From contig NZ_LGEL01000007.1 of assembly GCF_001636695.1 (NCBI RefSeq), forward strand, positions 1 through 64,000: a stretch of 64,000 bases of DNA, given 5' to 3'. Under the pieces are notes generated by a model. It saw nothing but the letters and a program-made list of their open reading frames with translations, had not been told where the DNA came from and ran no database searches. Positions 18,049 through 27,258 of this stretch are shown in pieces (the first letter of the stretch is position 1; each line of letters starts with the position of its first letter). Both the position numbers and the translations under genes were made by a program. The DNA comes from Pedobacter panaciterrae (GTDB lineage Bacteria > Bacteroidota > Bacteroidia > Sphingobacteriales > Sphingobacteriaceae).

Positions 18049-18240
18049 ATGGCAACAGTTAAATTCAAAGCGCACGAACATCATTTAAAATCAGACGGAA
18101 CAATCAATGTTAGATTGGTGATTTATCATAAAGCTAAAAGAGTTTATCCGGTTACCCATTGGAAAGGTTGAAATAATCCAAAAGTAATATTAAAAAATAC
18201 TGACCCTAAGGTTATTGCGATTTTACCCTTGATAGTTTAG
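18049..18240 (+). pseudogene. Tyrosine integrase N-terminal relic
   Basis: From the ATG at 18049 a 40-residue frame reads MATVKFKAHEHHLKSDGTIN and then VRLVIYHKAKRVYPVTHWKG before a TGA at 18169. The same frame goes on with NPKVILKNTDPKVIAILPL to a second stop at 18238. This is the arm-binding N-terminal domain of Bacteroidota phage-type integrases (beta strands, then a Lys-Asp-Pro segment). The core-binding and catalytic domains (R..H..R..Y) are absent. It lies 170 bp downstream of tRNA-Ala in the orientation expected for an integrated element. The recombinase is dead, so the element should be fixed. Confidence 0.7.
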
Positions 18241-18282
18241 AATATTTTTTATAATCTTGAGGTGAGAGCGTTAATTTAGGAG

Positions 18283-18325
18283 GCGGCGACTGTCCATTAA
18301 TTTAGGCAGCGCCGCTTTCTTTTTT
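18283..18325 (+). terminator. Hairpin with T-run after integrase relic
   Basis: GCGGCGACTG (18283-18292) pairs with CAGCGCCGC (18307-18315) with one bulged A, followed by TTTCTTTTTT. The decamer TTAATTTAGG is directly repeated at 18271 and 18297. It separates the relic from the sigma factor gene. Confidence 0.65.
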
Positions 18326-18371
18326 CATTAAAGGAGCTCTAAAAGATCATTGTTGAAAGAAAACCTTATAA

Positions 18372-18959
18372 ATGAATGATTGTAGAACACTTTCAGACGC
18401 TGAGCTTGTAGACCTCCTGAAGGCAGGGGACCATCATTCATTTACTGAGATTTATAAACGGTACAATAGCTTGCTTTATATCTATGCCTATAAAAAGCTT
18501 CAGGACAGCGAAAGTGCCAAAGATATTATCCAGGAGATATATGTCCATTTATGGAATTCCAGGAGTAATTTAAATATTCAGACTACACTTTCTGGCTACC
18601 TTTATAAGGCTGTTTTAAACCGTGTACTTAATGTTTTTCGGCATGTGGCCATCACACAGGAATACATCTCATCATTCAAAGAAGTTACAGACAATGCACC
18701 TGCTCAAACGGACTATCGCATTAGGGAAAAAGATCTTAAATCATTAATTGAAAAAGAGATCAACAATCTGCCAGAAAAAATGCGCGAAATATTTCAATTG
18801 AGGCGCCAGGAATATTTAAGTAACAAAGAAATAGCAGATCGCTTAAATATCTCTGAACATACAGTAGCTACTCAAATCAAAAGAGCATTGAAAACACTTC
18901 GTGGAAAACTTGGACTGTTCCTTTTTATATATGCTTTTTTAACAGGGATGTTGAAATAA
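18372..18959 (+). CDS. FecI-type ECF sigma factor (orphan pair)
   Basis: A 195-residue ECF sigma factor. Region 2 is at about residues 15-80 (FTEIYKRYNSLLYIYAYKKL, then DIIQEIYVHLW) and region 4 at about 115-180 (LPEKMREIFQLRRQEYLSNK followed by EIADRLNISEHTV). A short hydrophobic tail (LGLFLFIYAFLTG) is typical of the Bacteroidota SusC-linked group. The FecR gene follows after 83 nt, but no SusC/SusD follows that. It is the first intact gene after the integrase relic, inside the tRNA-bounded region, so its receptor may have been lost or lie elsewhere. Confidence 0.93.
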   Translation: MNDCRTLSDAELVDLLKAGDHHSFTEIYKRYNSLLYIYAYKKLQDSESAKDIIQEIYVHLWNSRSNLNIQTTLSGYLYKAVLNRVLNVFRHVAITQEYISSFKEVTDNAPAQTDYRIREKDLKSLIEKEINNLPEKMREIFQLRRQEYLSNKEIADRLNISEHTVATQIKRALKTLRGKLGLFLFIYAFLTGMLK

Positions 18960-19042
18960 ATATTTTTTTCTCTTCGTGTACCCGATTCCTAATTCTGAGG
19001 TGTCTTTGTTTTGATTATCTTAAAAAACGCATAGGGTAGATT

Positions 19043-20170
19043 ATGAACGATGAACAAGTAAAGGACTTATTGGAGAGATTTCAGGCCGGGGCATGCTCCG
19101 ATCGAGAACTTGAAAAAGTGCGTTACTGGCTGCACAAATTCCGTGAGGATGAGCAGTCCGGTTTGTCACAGATTGATCTGGAAACTATCGATGATCAGAT
19201 GTGGCAACCTATTCTTAAAGCTACTCAGCCAGAAACGGCCAGAGTGATAAGCTGGCCATTACGGGTTGCAGTTTCAGCAGCTTCGATCATCACCCTGGGT
19301 ATTTTTATTTATTTCTTCACTAAAGACTCTTCGAATAAAACATATGCAAATGACATTGATCCGGGAAAGAATACCGCCGTACTCATTTTGAGCGATGGTA
19401 AAAAGATCAATTTGTTAAATGCTAAAAATGGTTTGCTGGCCCTACAATCTACCACTCAAATTACAAAAACCGAAGAAGGAGAAATTACCTATACCTCTCG
19501 AGATGAGCGGCCCCCGTTACAGAACGGGGGCAAAAGCTCATATTCTGGAATTTCAAATACCATTCGAACGCCACGTGGCGGACAATATAAGCTCTCGTTG
19601 CCGGACGGCACGAAAGTATGGCTAAACGCCGCTTCATCTCTAACATATCCGATTTCTTTTGGTTGGCTTAAAGAGCGTAGAATAGAGCTGAACGGCGAAG
19701 CCTACTTTGAAGTTGCTAAAGATAAATTACATCCATTTTTAGTACAAAGTAAAACACAAACTGTAAAAGTACTTGGAACACGGTTTAATATCAGCGCCTA
19801 TTCTGATGATCAGTTTACAAATACAACGTTGCTTAAAGGTAGTGTTCTGGTTAACCAGGTTACGCTTAAACCCGGACAACAGGCTGTGAATTCAGGAACG
19901 GCGATCAAAGTGAATGTTGTGGACCCCAATGATGTTATTGCCTGGAAAGACGGAAAATTTTCTTTTAGAAATGAACCTCTTCAAAATATTATGAAGAAAA
20001 TATCAAGATGGTACAACGTGGATGTTGTTTATCAAAATGAAGAAGCCGGCAAACAGATTTTTGGCGGTACCATATCCAAATATGGAAAACTCTCACAGAT
20101 ACTTGACATCCTGGAGTTAACTGGTGATGTAAAATTCAGGGTAGAAGGAAAAACAATCACCGTATTATAG
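19043..20170 (+). CDS. FecR-family anti-sigma factor (orphan pair)
   Basis: A 375-residue inner-membrane anti-sigma factor. Residues 1-70 are the cytoplasmic sigma-binding part (LLERFQAGACSDRELEKVRY). One membrane segment lies at about 74-94 (VAVSAASIITLGIFIYFF). The FecR core follows (TPRGGQYKLSLPDGTKVWLN, GEAYFEVAKDKLHPFLVQS, VLGTRFNISAYSDDQ) and then a C-terminal DUF4974 domain that normally meets the STN domain of its SusC receptor. A bidirectional terminator ends the transcript 32 nt downstream, with no receptor gene. The pair may therefore serve a distant SusC or be stranded by deletion. Confidence 0.93.
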   Translation: MNDEQVKDLLERFQAGACSDRELEKVRYWLHKFREDEQSGLSQIDLETIDDQMWQPILKATQPETARVISWPLRVAVSAASIITLGIFIYFFTKDSSNKTYANDIDPGKNTAVLILSDGKKINLLNAKNGLLALQSTTQITKTEEGEITYTSRDERPPLQNGGKSSYSGISNTIRTPRGGQYKLSLPDGTKVWLNAASSLTYPISFGWLKERRIELNGEAYFEVAKDKLHPFLVQSKTQTVKVLGTRFNISAYSDDQFTNTTLLKGSVLVNQVTLKPGQQAVNSGTAIKVNVVDPNDVIAWKDGKFSFRNEPLQNIMKKISRWYNVDVVYQNEEAGKQIFGGTISKYGKLSQILDILELTGDVKFRVEGKTITVL

Positions 20171-20201
20171 AAAATTTAGTTTCCCGGCAATTCGAAATAA
20201 T

Positions 20202-20250
20202 AAAAAGGCACTTAAACCCGGAAATCTTTTACCAGTTTAAGTGCCTTTTT
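20202..20250. terminator. Bidirectional terminator
   Basis: A perfect 16-bp stem (20202-20217 with 20235-20250) starts with AAAAA and ends with TTTTT, so it terminates both the plus-strand fecR and the minus-strand dehydrogenase gene. Confidence 0.92.
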
Positions 20251-20282
20251 AATTCAGAACTTCTCAATGCTGTGCAGATAAA

Positions 20283-21485
20283 CTATTGTTTAGCCAGCTT
20301 GTATAATTTACCACTATCCGTTCCAGCATAAATAGCCCCATCTTTACCTGTGGCCATGCAGCGCCAGCGTTCGTTTTTATCGGCAAGCAAACGTTCTTCG
20401 CCCACAACTTTGTTATTTGCGATAACCAAACGAATGATGTGTTGTCCACTAAGTGCCCCTACAAACAGGTTGTTTTTCCACTCGGCTATGTTACCAGTGT
20501 AAAACATCATACAGCCTGGTGAGATAACAGGATCCCAGTAGTAAACAGGCTGTACGGTACCTTCTTTTTGCTGTATACCATCATAAACCTTTTCACCACT
20601 GTATTCAATGCCGTAAGTCACATAAGGCCAGCCGTAATTGCCTGCTGGTTTAATTAAATTGATCTCGTCGCCACCACGAGGGCCAAACTCTGATTCCCAA
20701 AGGTCACCGTTAACGGGGTTAATAGAAAGACCATCCGGGTTACGGAAGCCATAGGCGTATATCTCCGGCTTAGCATCTGCCTTGCCTATAAATGGGTTAC
20801 TGGCGACAGGTTTGCCATCTTTGGTAATATGTATAATCTTACCGGTGGTCGCGTTTAGGTCCTGTGCTTTCTCGCGGATATCATTAGATTGACGGTCACC
20901 GGAGCTCACGAAAATATTGCCTTGTTTATCAAACACCAAACGTGAACCAAACTGGCCTGCACCTTTAAAGCGCGGGCTGGCTTCGAATATCACGCTCACA
21001 TTTTCAAGTTTTGTTTCATCAGCCGATAATTTACCTTTAGCTACAGCCAGGGTAGCTCCTCCCTCGCCAGGTTGTGCGTAGGTCCAGTAAATCATTCGGT
21101 TTTTGGTAAAATCAGGATCAATGTTCACATCCAGCAAACCACCCTGACCCTGAAATTGTACTTCCGGGAAACCTGTAATGGTTTTAACAATTTTACCGGC
21201 AGTTGTCAATATTTGCATCGTTCCTGGCTTACTGCTTATCAATAGGCGGCCGTCGGGCAAGGCATGAATACCCCATGGACCCTTTAGCTCGGTGCTGATA
21301 ACCGTAGCGGTATACGGAGTTTTAGTTTTAACACTGCCAATACGTGTTTGTCCTGCAAATGCAGGTTTATAGTCGCTGTTGGCCTTGTTTTTTTCAACCG
21401 GATTGCCGGTTTGCGCGATACTTGCTGAATTTAACGATAGGAGGGCGAGGCCCAGAGCCACCGGTTTATAAATTTTTGAAAACAT
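20283..21485 (-). CDS. PQQ-dependent sugar dehydrogenase (Gdh/YliI family)
   Basis: A 400-residue exported (signal peptide ending ASIAQ) six-bladed beta-propeller of the soluble glucose/sorbosone dehydrogenase family, which oxidises aldoses with PQQ in the periplasm. Signatures are WGIHALPDGRLLISSKPG, GQGGLLDVNIDPDF, YGFRNPDGLSINP, ESEFGPRGGDEINLI and NYGWPYVTYGIEYSG. The active-site His and Arg lie in the expected blades, but the PQQ contacts cannot be confirmed by eye. It stands alone between terminator-bounded units within the putative island, and its bases look richer in GC than its neighbours. No PQQ synthesis genes are nearby. Confidence 0.9.
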   Translation of the reverse strand: MFSKIYKPVALGLALLSLNSASIAQTGNPVEKNKANSDYKPAFAGQTRIGSVKTKTPYTATVISTELKGPWGIHALPDGRLLISSKPGTMQILTTAGKIVKTITGFPEVQFQGQGGLLDVNIDPDFTKNRMIYWTYAQPGEGGATLAVAKGKLSADETKLENVSVIFEASPRFKGAGQFGSRLVFDKQGNIFVSSGDRQSNDIREKAQDLNATTGKIIHITKDGKPVASNPFIGKADAKPEIYAYGFRNPDGLSINPVNGDLWESEFGPRGGDEINLIKPAGNYGWPYVTYGIEYSGEKVYDGIQQKEGTVQPVYYWDPVISPGCMMFYTGNIAEWKNNLFVGALSGQHIIRLVIANNKVVGEERLLADKNERWRCMATGKDGAIYAGTDSGKLYKLAKQ

Positions 21486-21699
21486 AATGCAATTTGGGTT
21501 AATATCAGGTAAGTTACAACGTTCCGGGCTTTTTGTTTGAATACAACATGTTTTTTACAGTACGAAGTCAAAGTTGATTCTACACATGATGTGGAAAAGA
21601 TGTTAATGATGTAGGGAAAAGTTAAAACAGAACTTAGGCTGCCGACAGTGCAGGACAGTTTTCCGATGAATCTTAATTACCTTGGTTTTGATTAGCCAA

Positions 21700-22305
21700 A
21701 TGTATAACCTAGACATGGGAAGTTTAAGCAGCTTTGCGGATACTGAATTAATAGCATTGATTCAAGCAAGTAATAATGCTGCTTATAAGGAGGTTTATGA
21801 TCGTTATAGTTTGGTATTACTAAATCATATTTATAACAAAACACGTGATAGGGAGGAAGCAAAGGATATTATTCATGAGGTTTTTGCCAGCCTTTGGGTA
21901 AACAGGGAAAGTCTGGATCCAGCCAGGAGTTTGTCAGGTTTTTTATTTACCTGTGCACGTAACGTTATATTTAATCAGTTCAACAGAAAGCATGTTCAGA
22001 AAAAATATCTTTCATCGCTAAGTGAATTTGCTTTGCAGGATCATTTCACAGCTGATCACCGGGTTCGGGAAAAAATAATGACAACAATTATTGAAGAAGA
22101 AATCGACCGTTTGCCAAAGAAGACGGCCGAAGTATTCAGATTGAGCCGCAACGAATATCTCTCACATAAAGAAATTGCTGGTAAACTCAGAATCTCAGAT
22201 CAAACCGTAAGCAAGCACATTACTAATGCATTAAAAATTCTTCGTATGCGTTTGGGGATATTATTTTATATTCTTCTGGTTCTTTTTGTAGTTTACATCC
22301 TATGA
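21700..22305 (+). CDS. FecI-type ECF sigma factor
   Basis: About 201 residues from the ATG at 21700 (an upstream TTG at 21682 and an internal ATG at 21715 are the alternatives). Region 2 (YKEVYDRYSLVLLNHIYNK, then DIIHEVFASLWVNRE) and region 4 (LPKKTAEVFRLSRNEYLSHK, EIAGKLRISDQTVSKHI) are complete, with a hydrophobic tail. It pairs with the FecR at 22554 and should drive the SusC/SusD operon at 23893. The stop codon coincides with the left edge of palindromic element copy B. The gap to fecR is 248 nt against 60-83 nt in the other three pairs. Confidence 0.93.
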   Translation: MYNLDMGSLSSFADTELIALIQASNNAAYKEVYDRYSLVLLNHIYNKTRDREEAKDIIHEVFASLWVNRESLDPARSLSGFLFTCARNVIFNQFNRKHVQKKYLSSLSEFALQDHFTADHRVREKIMTTIIEEEIDRLPKKTAEVFRLSRNEYLSHKEIAGKLRISDQTVSKHITNALKILRMRLGILFYILLVLFVVYIL

Positions 22306-22450
22306 TGGCACACTTAAATCTTCACGTCATCTCGACGATAGGAGAGATCTCTTGTTCATACATAGTTCAAGAGATCTCTCCTATCGTCGAGATGACGTGA
22401 AGGTTCAGTATAACAAATTGGGGCCATCATACGATGTAAAAGTGTGCCAT
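22302..22450. repeat. Palindromic repeat element, copy B (in sigma/anti-sigma gap)
   Basis: The inner arms 22320-22354 and 22368-22402 are perfect 35-bp inverted repeats sharing the core of copies A and C. Outer inverted repeats ATGGCACACTT (22305-22315) and AAGTGTGCCAT (22440-22450) give a nested structure of about 149 bp. It sits between two co-directional genes that elsewhere are spaced closely. Confidence 0.93.
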
Positions 22451-22553
22451 TAAAAGATATAGATTACACTTTTTAAATAAATTTTAAAAAGGACTACCTG
22501 TTCTACCCGAGCTTCTTGTATTACTATTAATTAAGGACCTAATTTCCTATAGT

Positions 22554-23699
22554 ATGCAAGACGAGCAAATCGAGGAGCTAATAAAAAAATATCAGAATGG
22601 AACGGCTAGTGAAGAGGAAATTGCTTTACTGGAAAGCTGGTATCTGCAACATAATGAGCAGAACAGGCAGTCCCTTTCTGCTGATGAATTATTGCAGGAC
22701 TCTGCTGATGTTTGGCAAAGATTACATAAGCCCGGCAAAAGCACTTATGTCCGGCCCCTTGTTATTGGCCTTACAACTGCAGCGGCAGCCTTGCTGATAT
22801 TTCTTGCCTATCCTTTTTTGCACTCAGACCTCTCAGAAGTTAGCAATAACCAGAAAGAAATAGCGCGTTTAAAATCTGATACAATAATGCCGGGTACCAA
22901 TAAAGCTATTCTTACACTAGCTAACGGTAATGAAATCGAACTAAATGATAGTAAGGTTCAAGGTCTTGAAGTTCAGGGTTCTGTAGCCCTTGTTAAAACT
23001 GCAGGTGATGAGCTCAGCTATATCAAGCATACTGATTACCAGGTCCAGACCGGAAAATCAGTTTCTAATACCATTACCACTCCAAGGGGAGGTCAGTACC
23101 GTATAGTGCTGTCTGATGGCACTAAGGTTTTTTTAAACGCAGGATCTTCATTACTTTTTCCGGTTTCTTTTGATGCCCGTGAGCGAAGGGTCGTTCTTAA
23201 AGGAGAAGCTTATTTTGAAGTAGTGCATAATGATCTTTTGCCTTTCAGGATCGTCACAGCGCGTCAGGTAATTGAAGATATTGGCACAGCCTTCAATGTT
23301 AAGGCTTATGAAGATGAACCTATTTTAAAAACTACGCTAGTGGAAGGCGCTGTTAAAGTTTCTACTGCCAGACATCAGGCCATTCTCAACCCCGGGCAGC
23401 AGGCTGAGGTAGATGCAGGTGATCCATCATATAGCATTAAAGTAGCAAAGGCCAATATAAATGAGTCGGTTGCATGGAAAAATGGTCTGTTTGAATTCGA
23501 TAAAGCTGATCTGAAACAGGTGATGAGCGCAGCGTCCAGGTGGTATGACTTCAAAGTTATTTATGAACATACAATTTCGAATTTGAAAATATCGGGACGC
23601 ATCTCACGTAGTATTGATTTTTCGAGCTTGATCTCACTGCTGGAATTTGAGGGCGCCAGATTCGATATTAAGGGTAGAGTTGTAACCGTTAAAAATTAA
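22554..23699 (+). CDS. FecR-family anti-sigma factor
   Basis: A 381-residue anti-sigma factor with the usual plan: sigma-binding head (IEELIKKYQNGTASEEEIAL), membrane segment at about residues 68-87 (VRPLVIGLTTAAAALLIFLAY), FecR core (TPRGGQYRIVLSDGTKVFLN, GEAYFEVVHNDLLPFRI, GTAFNVKAYEDEP) and a C-terminal DUF4974 domain. It precedes its receptor gene by 193 nt. Separation from its sigma gene by palindromic element copy B could unbalance sigma and anti-sigma levels. Confidence 0.93.
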   Translation: MQDEQIEELIKKYQNGTASEEEIALLESWYLQHNEQNRQSLSADELLQDSADVWQRLHKPGKSTYVRPLVIGLTTAAAALLIFLAYPFLHSDLSEVSNNQKEIARLKSDTIMPGTNKAILTLANGNEIELNDSKVQGLEVQGSVALVKTAGDELSYIKHTDYQVQTGKSVSNTITTPRGGQYRIVLSDGTKVFLNAGSSLLFPVSFDARERRVVLKGEAYFEVVHNDLLPFRIVTARQVIEDIGTAFNVKAYEDEPILKTTLVEGAVKVSTARHQAILNPGQQAEVDAGDPSYSIKVAKANINESVAWKNGLFEFDKADLKQVMSAASRWYDFKVIYEHTISNLKISGRISRSIDFSSLISLLEFEGARFDIKGRVVTVKN

Positions 23700-23778
23700 C
23701 GTAAGCCAGAGCATAACCAAATAATTAAAATATAAATTAAAAAAAGTATGAGAAAAAAAATACCAACCTAGAGCATCC

Positions 23779-23835
23779 GGGCCCTAAATAAAAACCGACA
23801 AGTGTTGAGCCACTTGCCGGCAAAGATCTGGGTCC
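23779..23835 (+). promoter_or_regulatory. Structured leader between fecR and susC
   Basis: GGGCCC (23779-23784) can pair with GGGTCC (23830-23835), enclosing a 10-bp hairpin (23795-23804 with 23811-23820, one mismatch). No T-run follows, so this is more likely a leader or processing structure than a terminator. Confidence 0.5.
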
Positions 23836-23892
23836 CCGTCAATGTGTAATGACGAATTGAACTGAACCGTTTAACCCAAATATTACAAATGT

Positions 23893-26800
23893 ATGAATTA
23901 TAAATTAAGACCCGAGGCGGCCGCTTCGGGCATATCTAAAATATTTCTCGCTATGAAGCTGCTCATAGTTTTAACCTTTATCGTTTTGACCCAGGCACAT
24001 GCAAGTACTTATGGTCAAACCGTCACTATCCGTGAAAAAAATGTACCGGTAGAGGAAATTCTTTTAAAAATAGAAAAGCAGACTTCCTATCATTTTATTT
24101 ACGATAGCAAGCTACAGTTTCTCAAGACCAAATTGATTACCATCAACGAGAAAAACTCCAGTATAAGCGATATACTGGATAAATGCCTCGCGGGCTTACC
24201 GGTCTCTTACAAAATTGTTCAGCAAACCATCGCACTGAAAAGTCAAAATATAGAACCCGCTGTAAATATTGCCCGTGATCAGGTCATTTCAGGACAGGTT
24301 ACTGACGAGTTAGGATTGGCACTACCGGGTGTGAGCGTACTGGTCAAAGGGACAACTATAGGCGTTGCGACTGATAAAAATGGAAAGTATAGTCTCAACA
24401 TCCCTAACGAACAGGGAACCCTTGTTTTTAGTATGCTCAATTATGAGACTCAGGAAATCAAGTTAAGTGGCGAAAACGTAATCAATGTAAGCCTTAAGCC
24501 TGCTGAAAATAAGCTTAATGAAGTTGTCGTTGTGGGATATGGCACGCAGGCAAAATCAAATGTTTCCGGTGCCATTACAACAGTTTCTCAGCGAGATGTG
24601 GCGCTTAGTCCCTCACCAAATCTAGCTACGGGTCTGGCAGGCCGGATCTCTGGTGTTACCATAAATAACCGTGGGGGTGAGCCTGGAAATGAGGGTGTTG
24701 AAATTTTTATTAGGGGTAAGAGTACTAATGGTGATGCTTCTCCTTTGTACATCATAGATGGTATTGTCAGAGACTTTGGTCAGTTGAATTTTATACCGCC
24801 AAATGATGTAGAATCCATTACTGTTCTAAAAGATGCTTCTGCGGCAATCTACGGTTCCAGGGCTGCCAACGGTGTAATTCTGGTTACAACAAAACGCGGA
24901 AAAACAGGTAAAGCTTCAGTAACAGCGACCTGGAATTCAGCTTTAATACAACAGGAAAGAATTCCTGAATACGCAGATGCCTTTACTTATGCAACGATGG
25001 CCAATCTTCAGCAAAAATTGGCTGGACAGACTGAAACTTATTCTGCAAATGACCTTGAACTCTTTAAAAATGGATCAGATCCGTTGAATCATCCGAATAC
25101 GGATTGGGCAGACCTTGTTTTTAAAAACTGGTCATTACAGAACAGGGCGGATCTTTCTGTTTCCGGAGGAAGTGAAAACGTTAAGTATTTCGTAGCTGCG
25201 GGTTACCTCACCCAGAATTCACCTTTTAAGGATTCGTTTACTTATGACAAGCAATACCACTTCCGTTCAAACATTGATGCCCAGGTTACCAGAGATTTAA
25301 AACTATCGCTGGATGTTGCCGGACGCAAAAGAGACAATGTTAGCAGCAAGATGGATTGGGCACATGTTTATTTAACACTGCCTACCTTGAATGGAATCTA
25401 TCCAAACGGTTTATACGGTCCGGGAAGGACAGGTAATAATGCTGCAATAATGGCAAGAGAGAAGGATTATGGTTATGTAAAACAAGACGCCGGTAATTTA
25501 TTAACTACCTTTTCTGCAGACTATAAAATTCCAGGCGTAGAGGGACTTTCTCTACAGGGTAATTTTGCATATGATTATGATAACAATTATTTGAAGACTT
25601 ATCAAGGTGTTACATACTATTATTTGTACGACGCAGCTACAGATAAATACAATCGCTTACAAAATTCCAATGCTGCTGCACCAAGCTTGAATATTGATTA
25701 TCCCAATGGTAATTCTGTCACTTCAAACCTCAAACTGAATTTTAAAAGAACCTTTGCTCAACAGCATACAATTGATGCTTTTATAGGTTTTGAGCAAAAC
25801 AATACCCAGAGCTATTCTATCAGCGCTGGTCGTACGAATTTTGCAAGCGGATCACTTCAGGAGCTGTTTGCGGGGGATTCTAATAAAGATAATCAGTCTA
25901 ATGACGGATCTTCGGCAAGGACAGGCAGACAAAACCTTTTCGGAAGGGCGCTGTATTCGTACAATGATAAATATACATTGCAATTTCAATTTCGTTACGA
26001 TGGTTCCCAGAACTTTCCGGTCGGAAAAAGATATGGGTTTTTTCCCGGCATATCGGGCGCATGGAATTTGTCAAAAGAGAATTTCTTAAAGGATTCGAAA
26101 GTTGTTAGTAATTTGAAATTACGGGCTTCTTATGGCGAATTGGGAAATGATAAAGTCGGCCCATATCAGTATTTGACATCCTATTCTTATGGCAGGAATT
26201 ATGCATTTAACGGTACAACTAATCAGGGCATTTATCAAACAAATGCACCCAATCCTAACATCACCTGGGAAGTGGCTAAGACTGTCGATGTTGGTTTAGA
26301 AGCTTCCCTGTTCAATGGTGCTATTTCAGGGGAAATAGATTATTTCAAGACCAACAGGAGCAATATACTCGCTCCGCGAAATGCTTCGGTTCCGACTTAT
26401 ACAGGACTGTCTTTGCCTGCTGAGAATATAGGTAAGACAAAAAATGAAGGTATCGAACTTAGTCTGTCCCATAGCAAACGTTTAAACAATGACTTTAATT
26501 ATGCTGTTCAGGGTAACTTCACCTATGCGAAAAATACGGTCGTATTCGTCGATGAGACACCTGGTATCCCTTCTTACCAAAAGCAGGAAGGAAAACCTAT
26601 TGGGGCACCCGCCCTTTATGAGATCCTTGGCGTATATCGTGATCAGGCACAGGTCGACGCAACGACCCATCTAGCAGGTGTTGGCCCCGGTGATCTTATT
26701 CGCCGCGACGTAAATGGCGACGGGATAATTAACAATCTGGATATGGTTCGGCAGGATTACGGCATCTCGCCGCAGATTGTATACGGTCTTAACTTTAGAT

Positions 26801-27246
26801 TTGATTACAAACAGTTTCAGTTGAGTCTGGGTTTCCAGGGGCAGGCAAAAGTGATTGGTGAAAGGTATAGTATTCTGCCATTCGATCCGCTTGGCTGGGG
26901 TAACTTTTCAGCAGCTTATGCAAAAGATGTCTGGACACCAGATAATATAAACGCAAGGAATCCGAAACCAGGGCAAAATTTTGATAAAGGGGGCAACGGT
27001 ACCACATTCAACTATGAAAGCGCTGCCTTTTTAAAATTGAAGACGGCTGAACTGGGATATAATTTCAGCAACAAGCTGTTGACCAGAGCAGGTATGCAAA
27101 ACGCGAGGGTATTCGTAAGCGGGTCTAATCTCTTCTTTATTCATGACAATTTCAAAGATCAGAATATGTCTCCCGAACAGACTAACTGGGGATGGGGACT
27201 TGCGCAGCAGAGAGTATTGAATTTAGGTTTAAGTGTGACTTTTTAA
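23893..27246 (+). CDS. susC: SusC-family TonB-dependent receptor with STN domain
   Basis: 1117 residues. The long N-terminus (hydrophobic core MKLLIVLTFIVLTQAHAS at about residues 21-38) is followed by an STN signalling domain (about 45-120). A carboxypeptidase-like beta-sandwich follows (VISGQVTDELGLALPGVSVL), then the TonB-box/plug region (NEVVVVGYGTQ, SPLYIIDGIV, ESITVLKDASAAIYGSRAAN) and the barrel ending LGLSVTF. The STN domain is what lets a receptor signal to the FecR and sigma factor encoded just upstream. SusD follows 12 nt later. The cargo should be the product of, or substrate for, the GH106-like enzyme, perhaps a rhamnose-containing glycan; this is inferred from gene order only. 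Confidence 0.96.
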   Translation: MNYKLRPEAAASGISKIFLAMKLLIVLTFIVLTQAHASTYGQTVTIREKNVPVEEILLKIEKQTSYHFIYDSKLQFLKTKLITINEKNSSISDILDKCLAGLPVSYKIVQQTIALKSQNIEPAVNIARDQVISGQVTDELGLALPGVSVLVKGTTIGVATDKNGKYSLNIPNEQGTLVFSMLNYETQEIKLSGENVINVSLKPAENKLNEVVVVGYGTQAKSNVSGAITTVSQRDVALSPSPNLATGLAGRISGVTINNRGGEPGNEGVEIFIRGKSTNGDASPLYIIDGIVRDFGQLNFIPPNDVESITVLKDASAAIYGSRAANGVILVTTKRGKTGKASVTATWNSALIQQERIPEYADAFTYATMANLQQKLAGQTETYSANDLELFKNGSDPLNHPNTDWADLVFKNWSLQNRADLSVSGGSENVKYFVAAGYLTQNSPFKDSFTYDKQYHFRSNIDAQVTRDLKLSLDVAGRKRDNVSSKMDWAHVYLTLPTLNGIYPNGLYGPGRTGNNAAIMAREKDYGYVKQDAGNLLTTFSADYKIPGVEGLSLQGNFAYDYDNNYLKTYQGVTYYYLYDAATDKYNRLQNSNAAAPSLNIDYPNGNSVTSNLKLNFKRTFAQQHTIDAFIGFEQNNTQSYSISAGRTNFASGSLQELFAGDSNKDNQSNDGSSARTGRQNLFGRALYSYNDKYTLQFQFRYDGSQNFPVGKRYGFFPGISGAWNLSKENFLKDSKVVSNLKLRASYGELGNDKVGPYQYLTSYSYGRNYAFNGTTNQGIYQTNAPNPNITWEVAKTVDVGLEASLFNGAISGEIDYFKTNRSNILAPRNASVPTYTGLSLPAENIGKTKNEGIELSLSHSKRLNNDFNYAVQGNFTYAKNTVVFVDETPGIPSYQKQEGKPIGAPALYEILGVYRDQAQVDATTHLAGVGPGDLIRRDVNGDGIINNLDMVRQDYGISPQIVYGLNFRFDYKQFQLSLGFQGQAKVIGERYSILPFDPLGWGNFSAAYAKDVWTPDNINARNPKPGQNFDKGGNGTTFNYESAAFLKLKTAELGYNFSNKLLTRAGMQNARVFVSGSNLFFIHDNFKDQNMSPEQTNWGWGLAQQRVLNLGLSVTF

Positions 27247-27258
27247 TTTAAGAAAGTA

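Noticed and set aside
21682-21699. Upstream TTG start for the second sigma factor
   Set aside because: The ATG at 21700 is closer to the length of the other sigma factors, and nothing supports translation from TTG.
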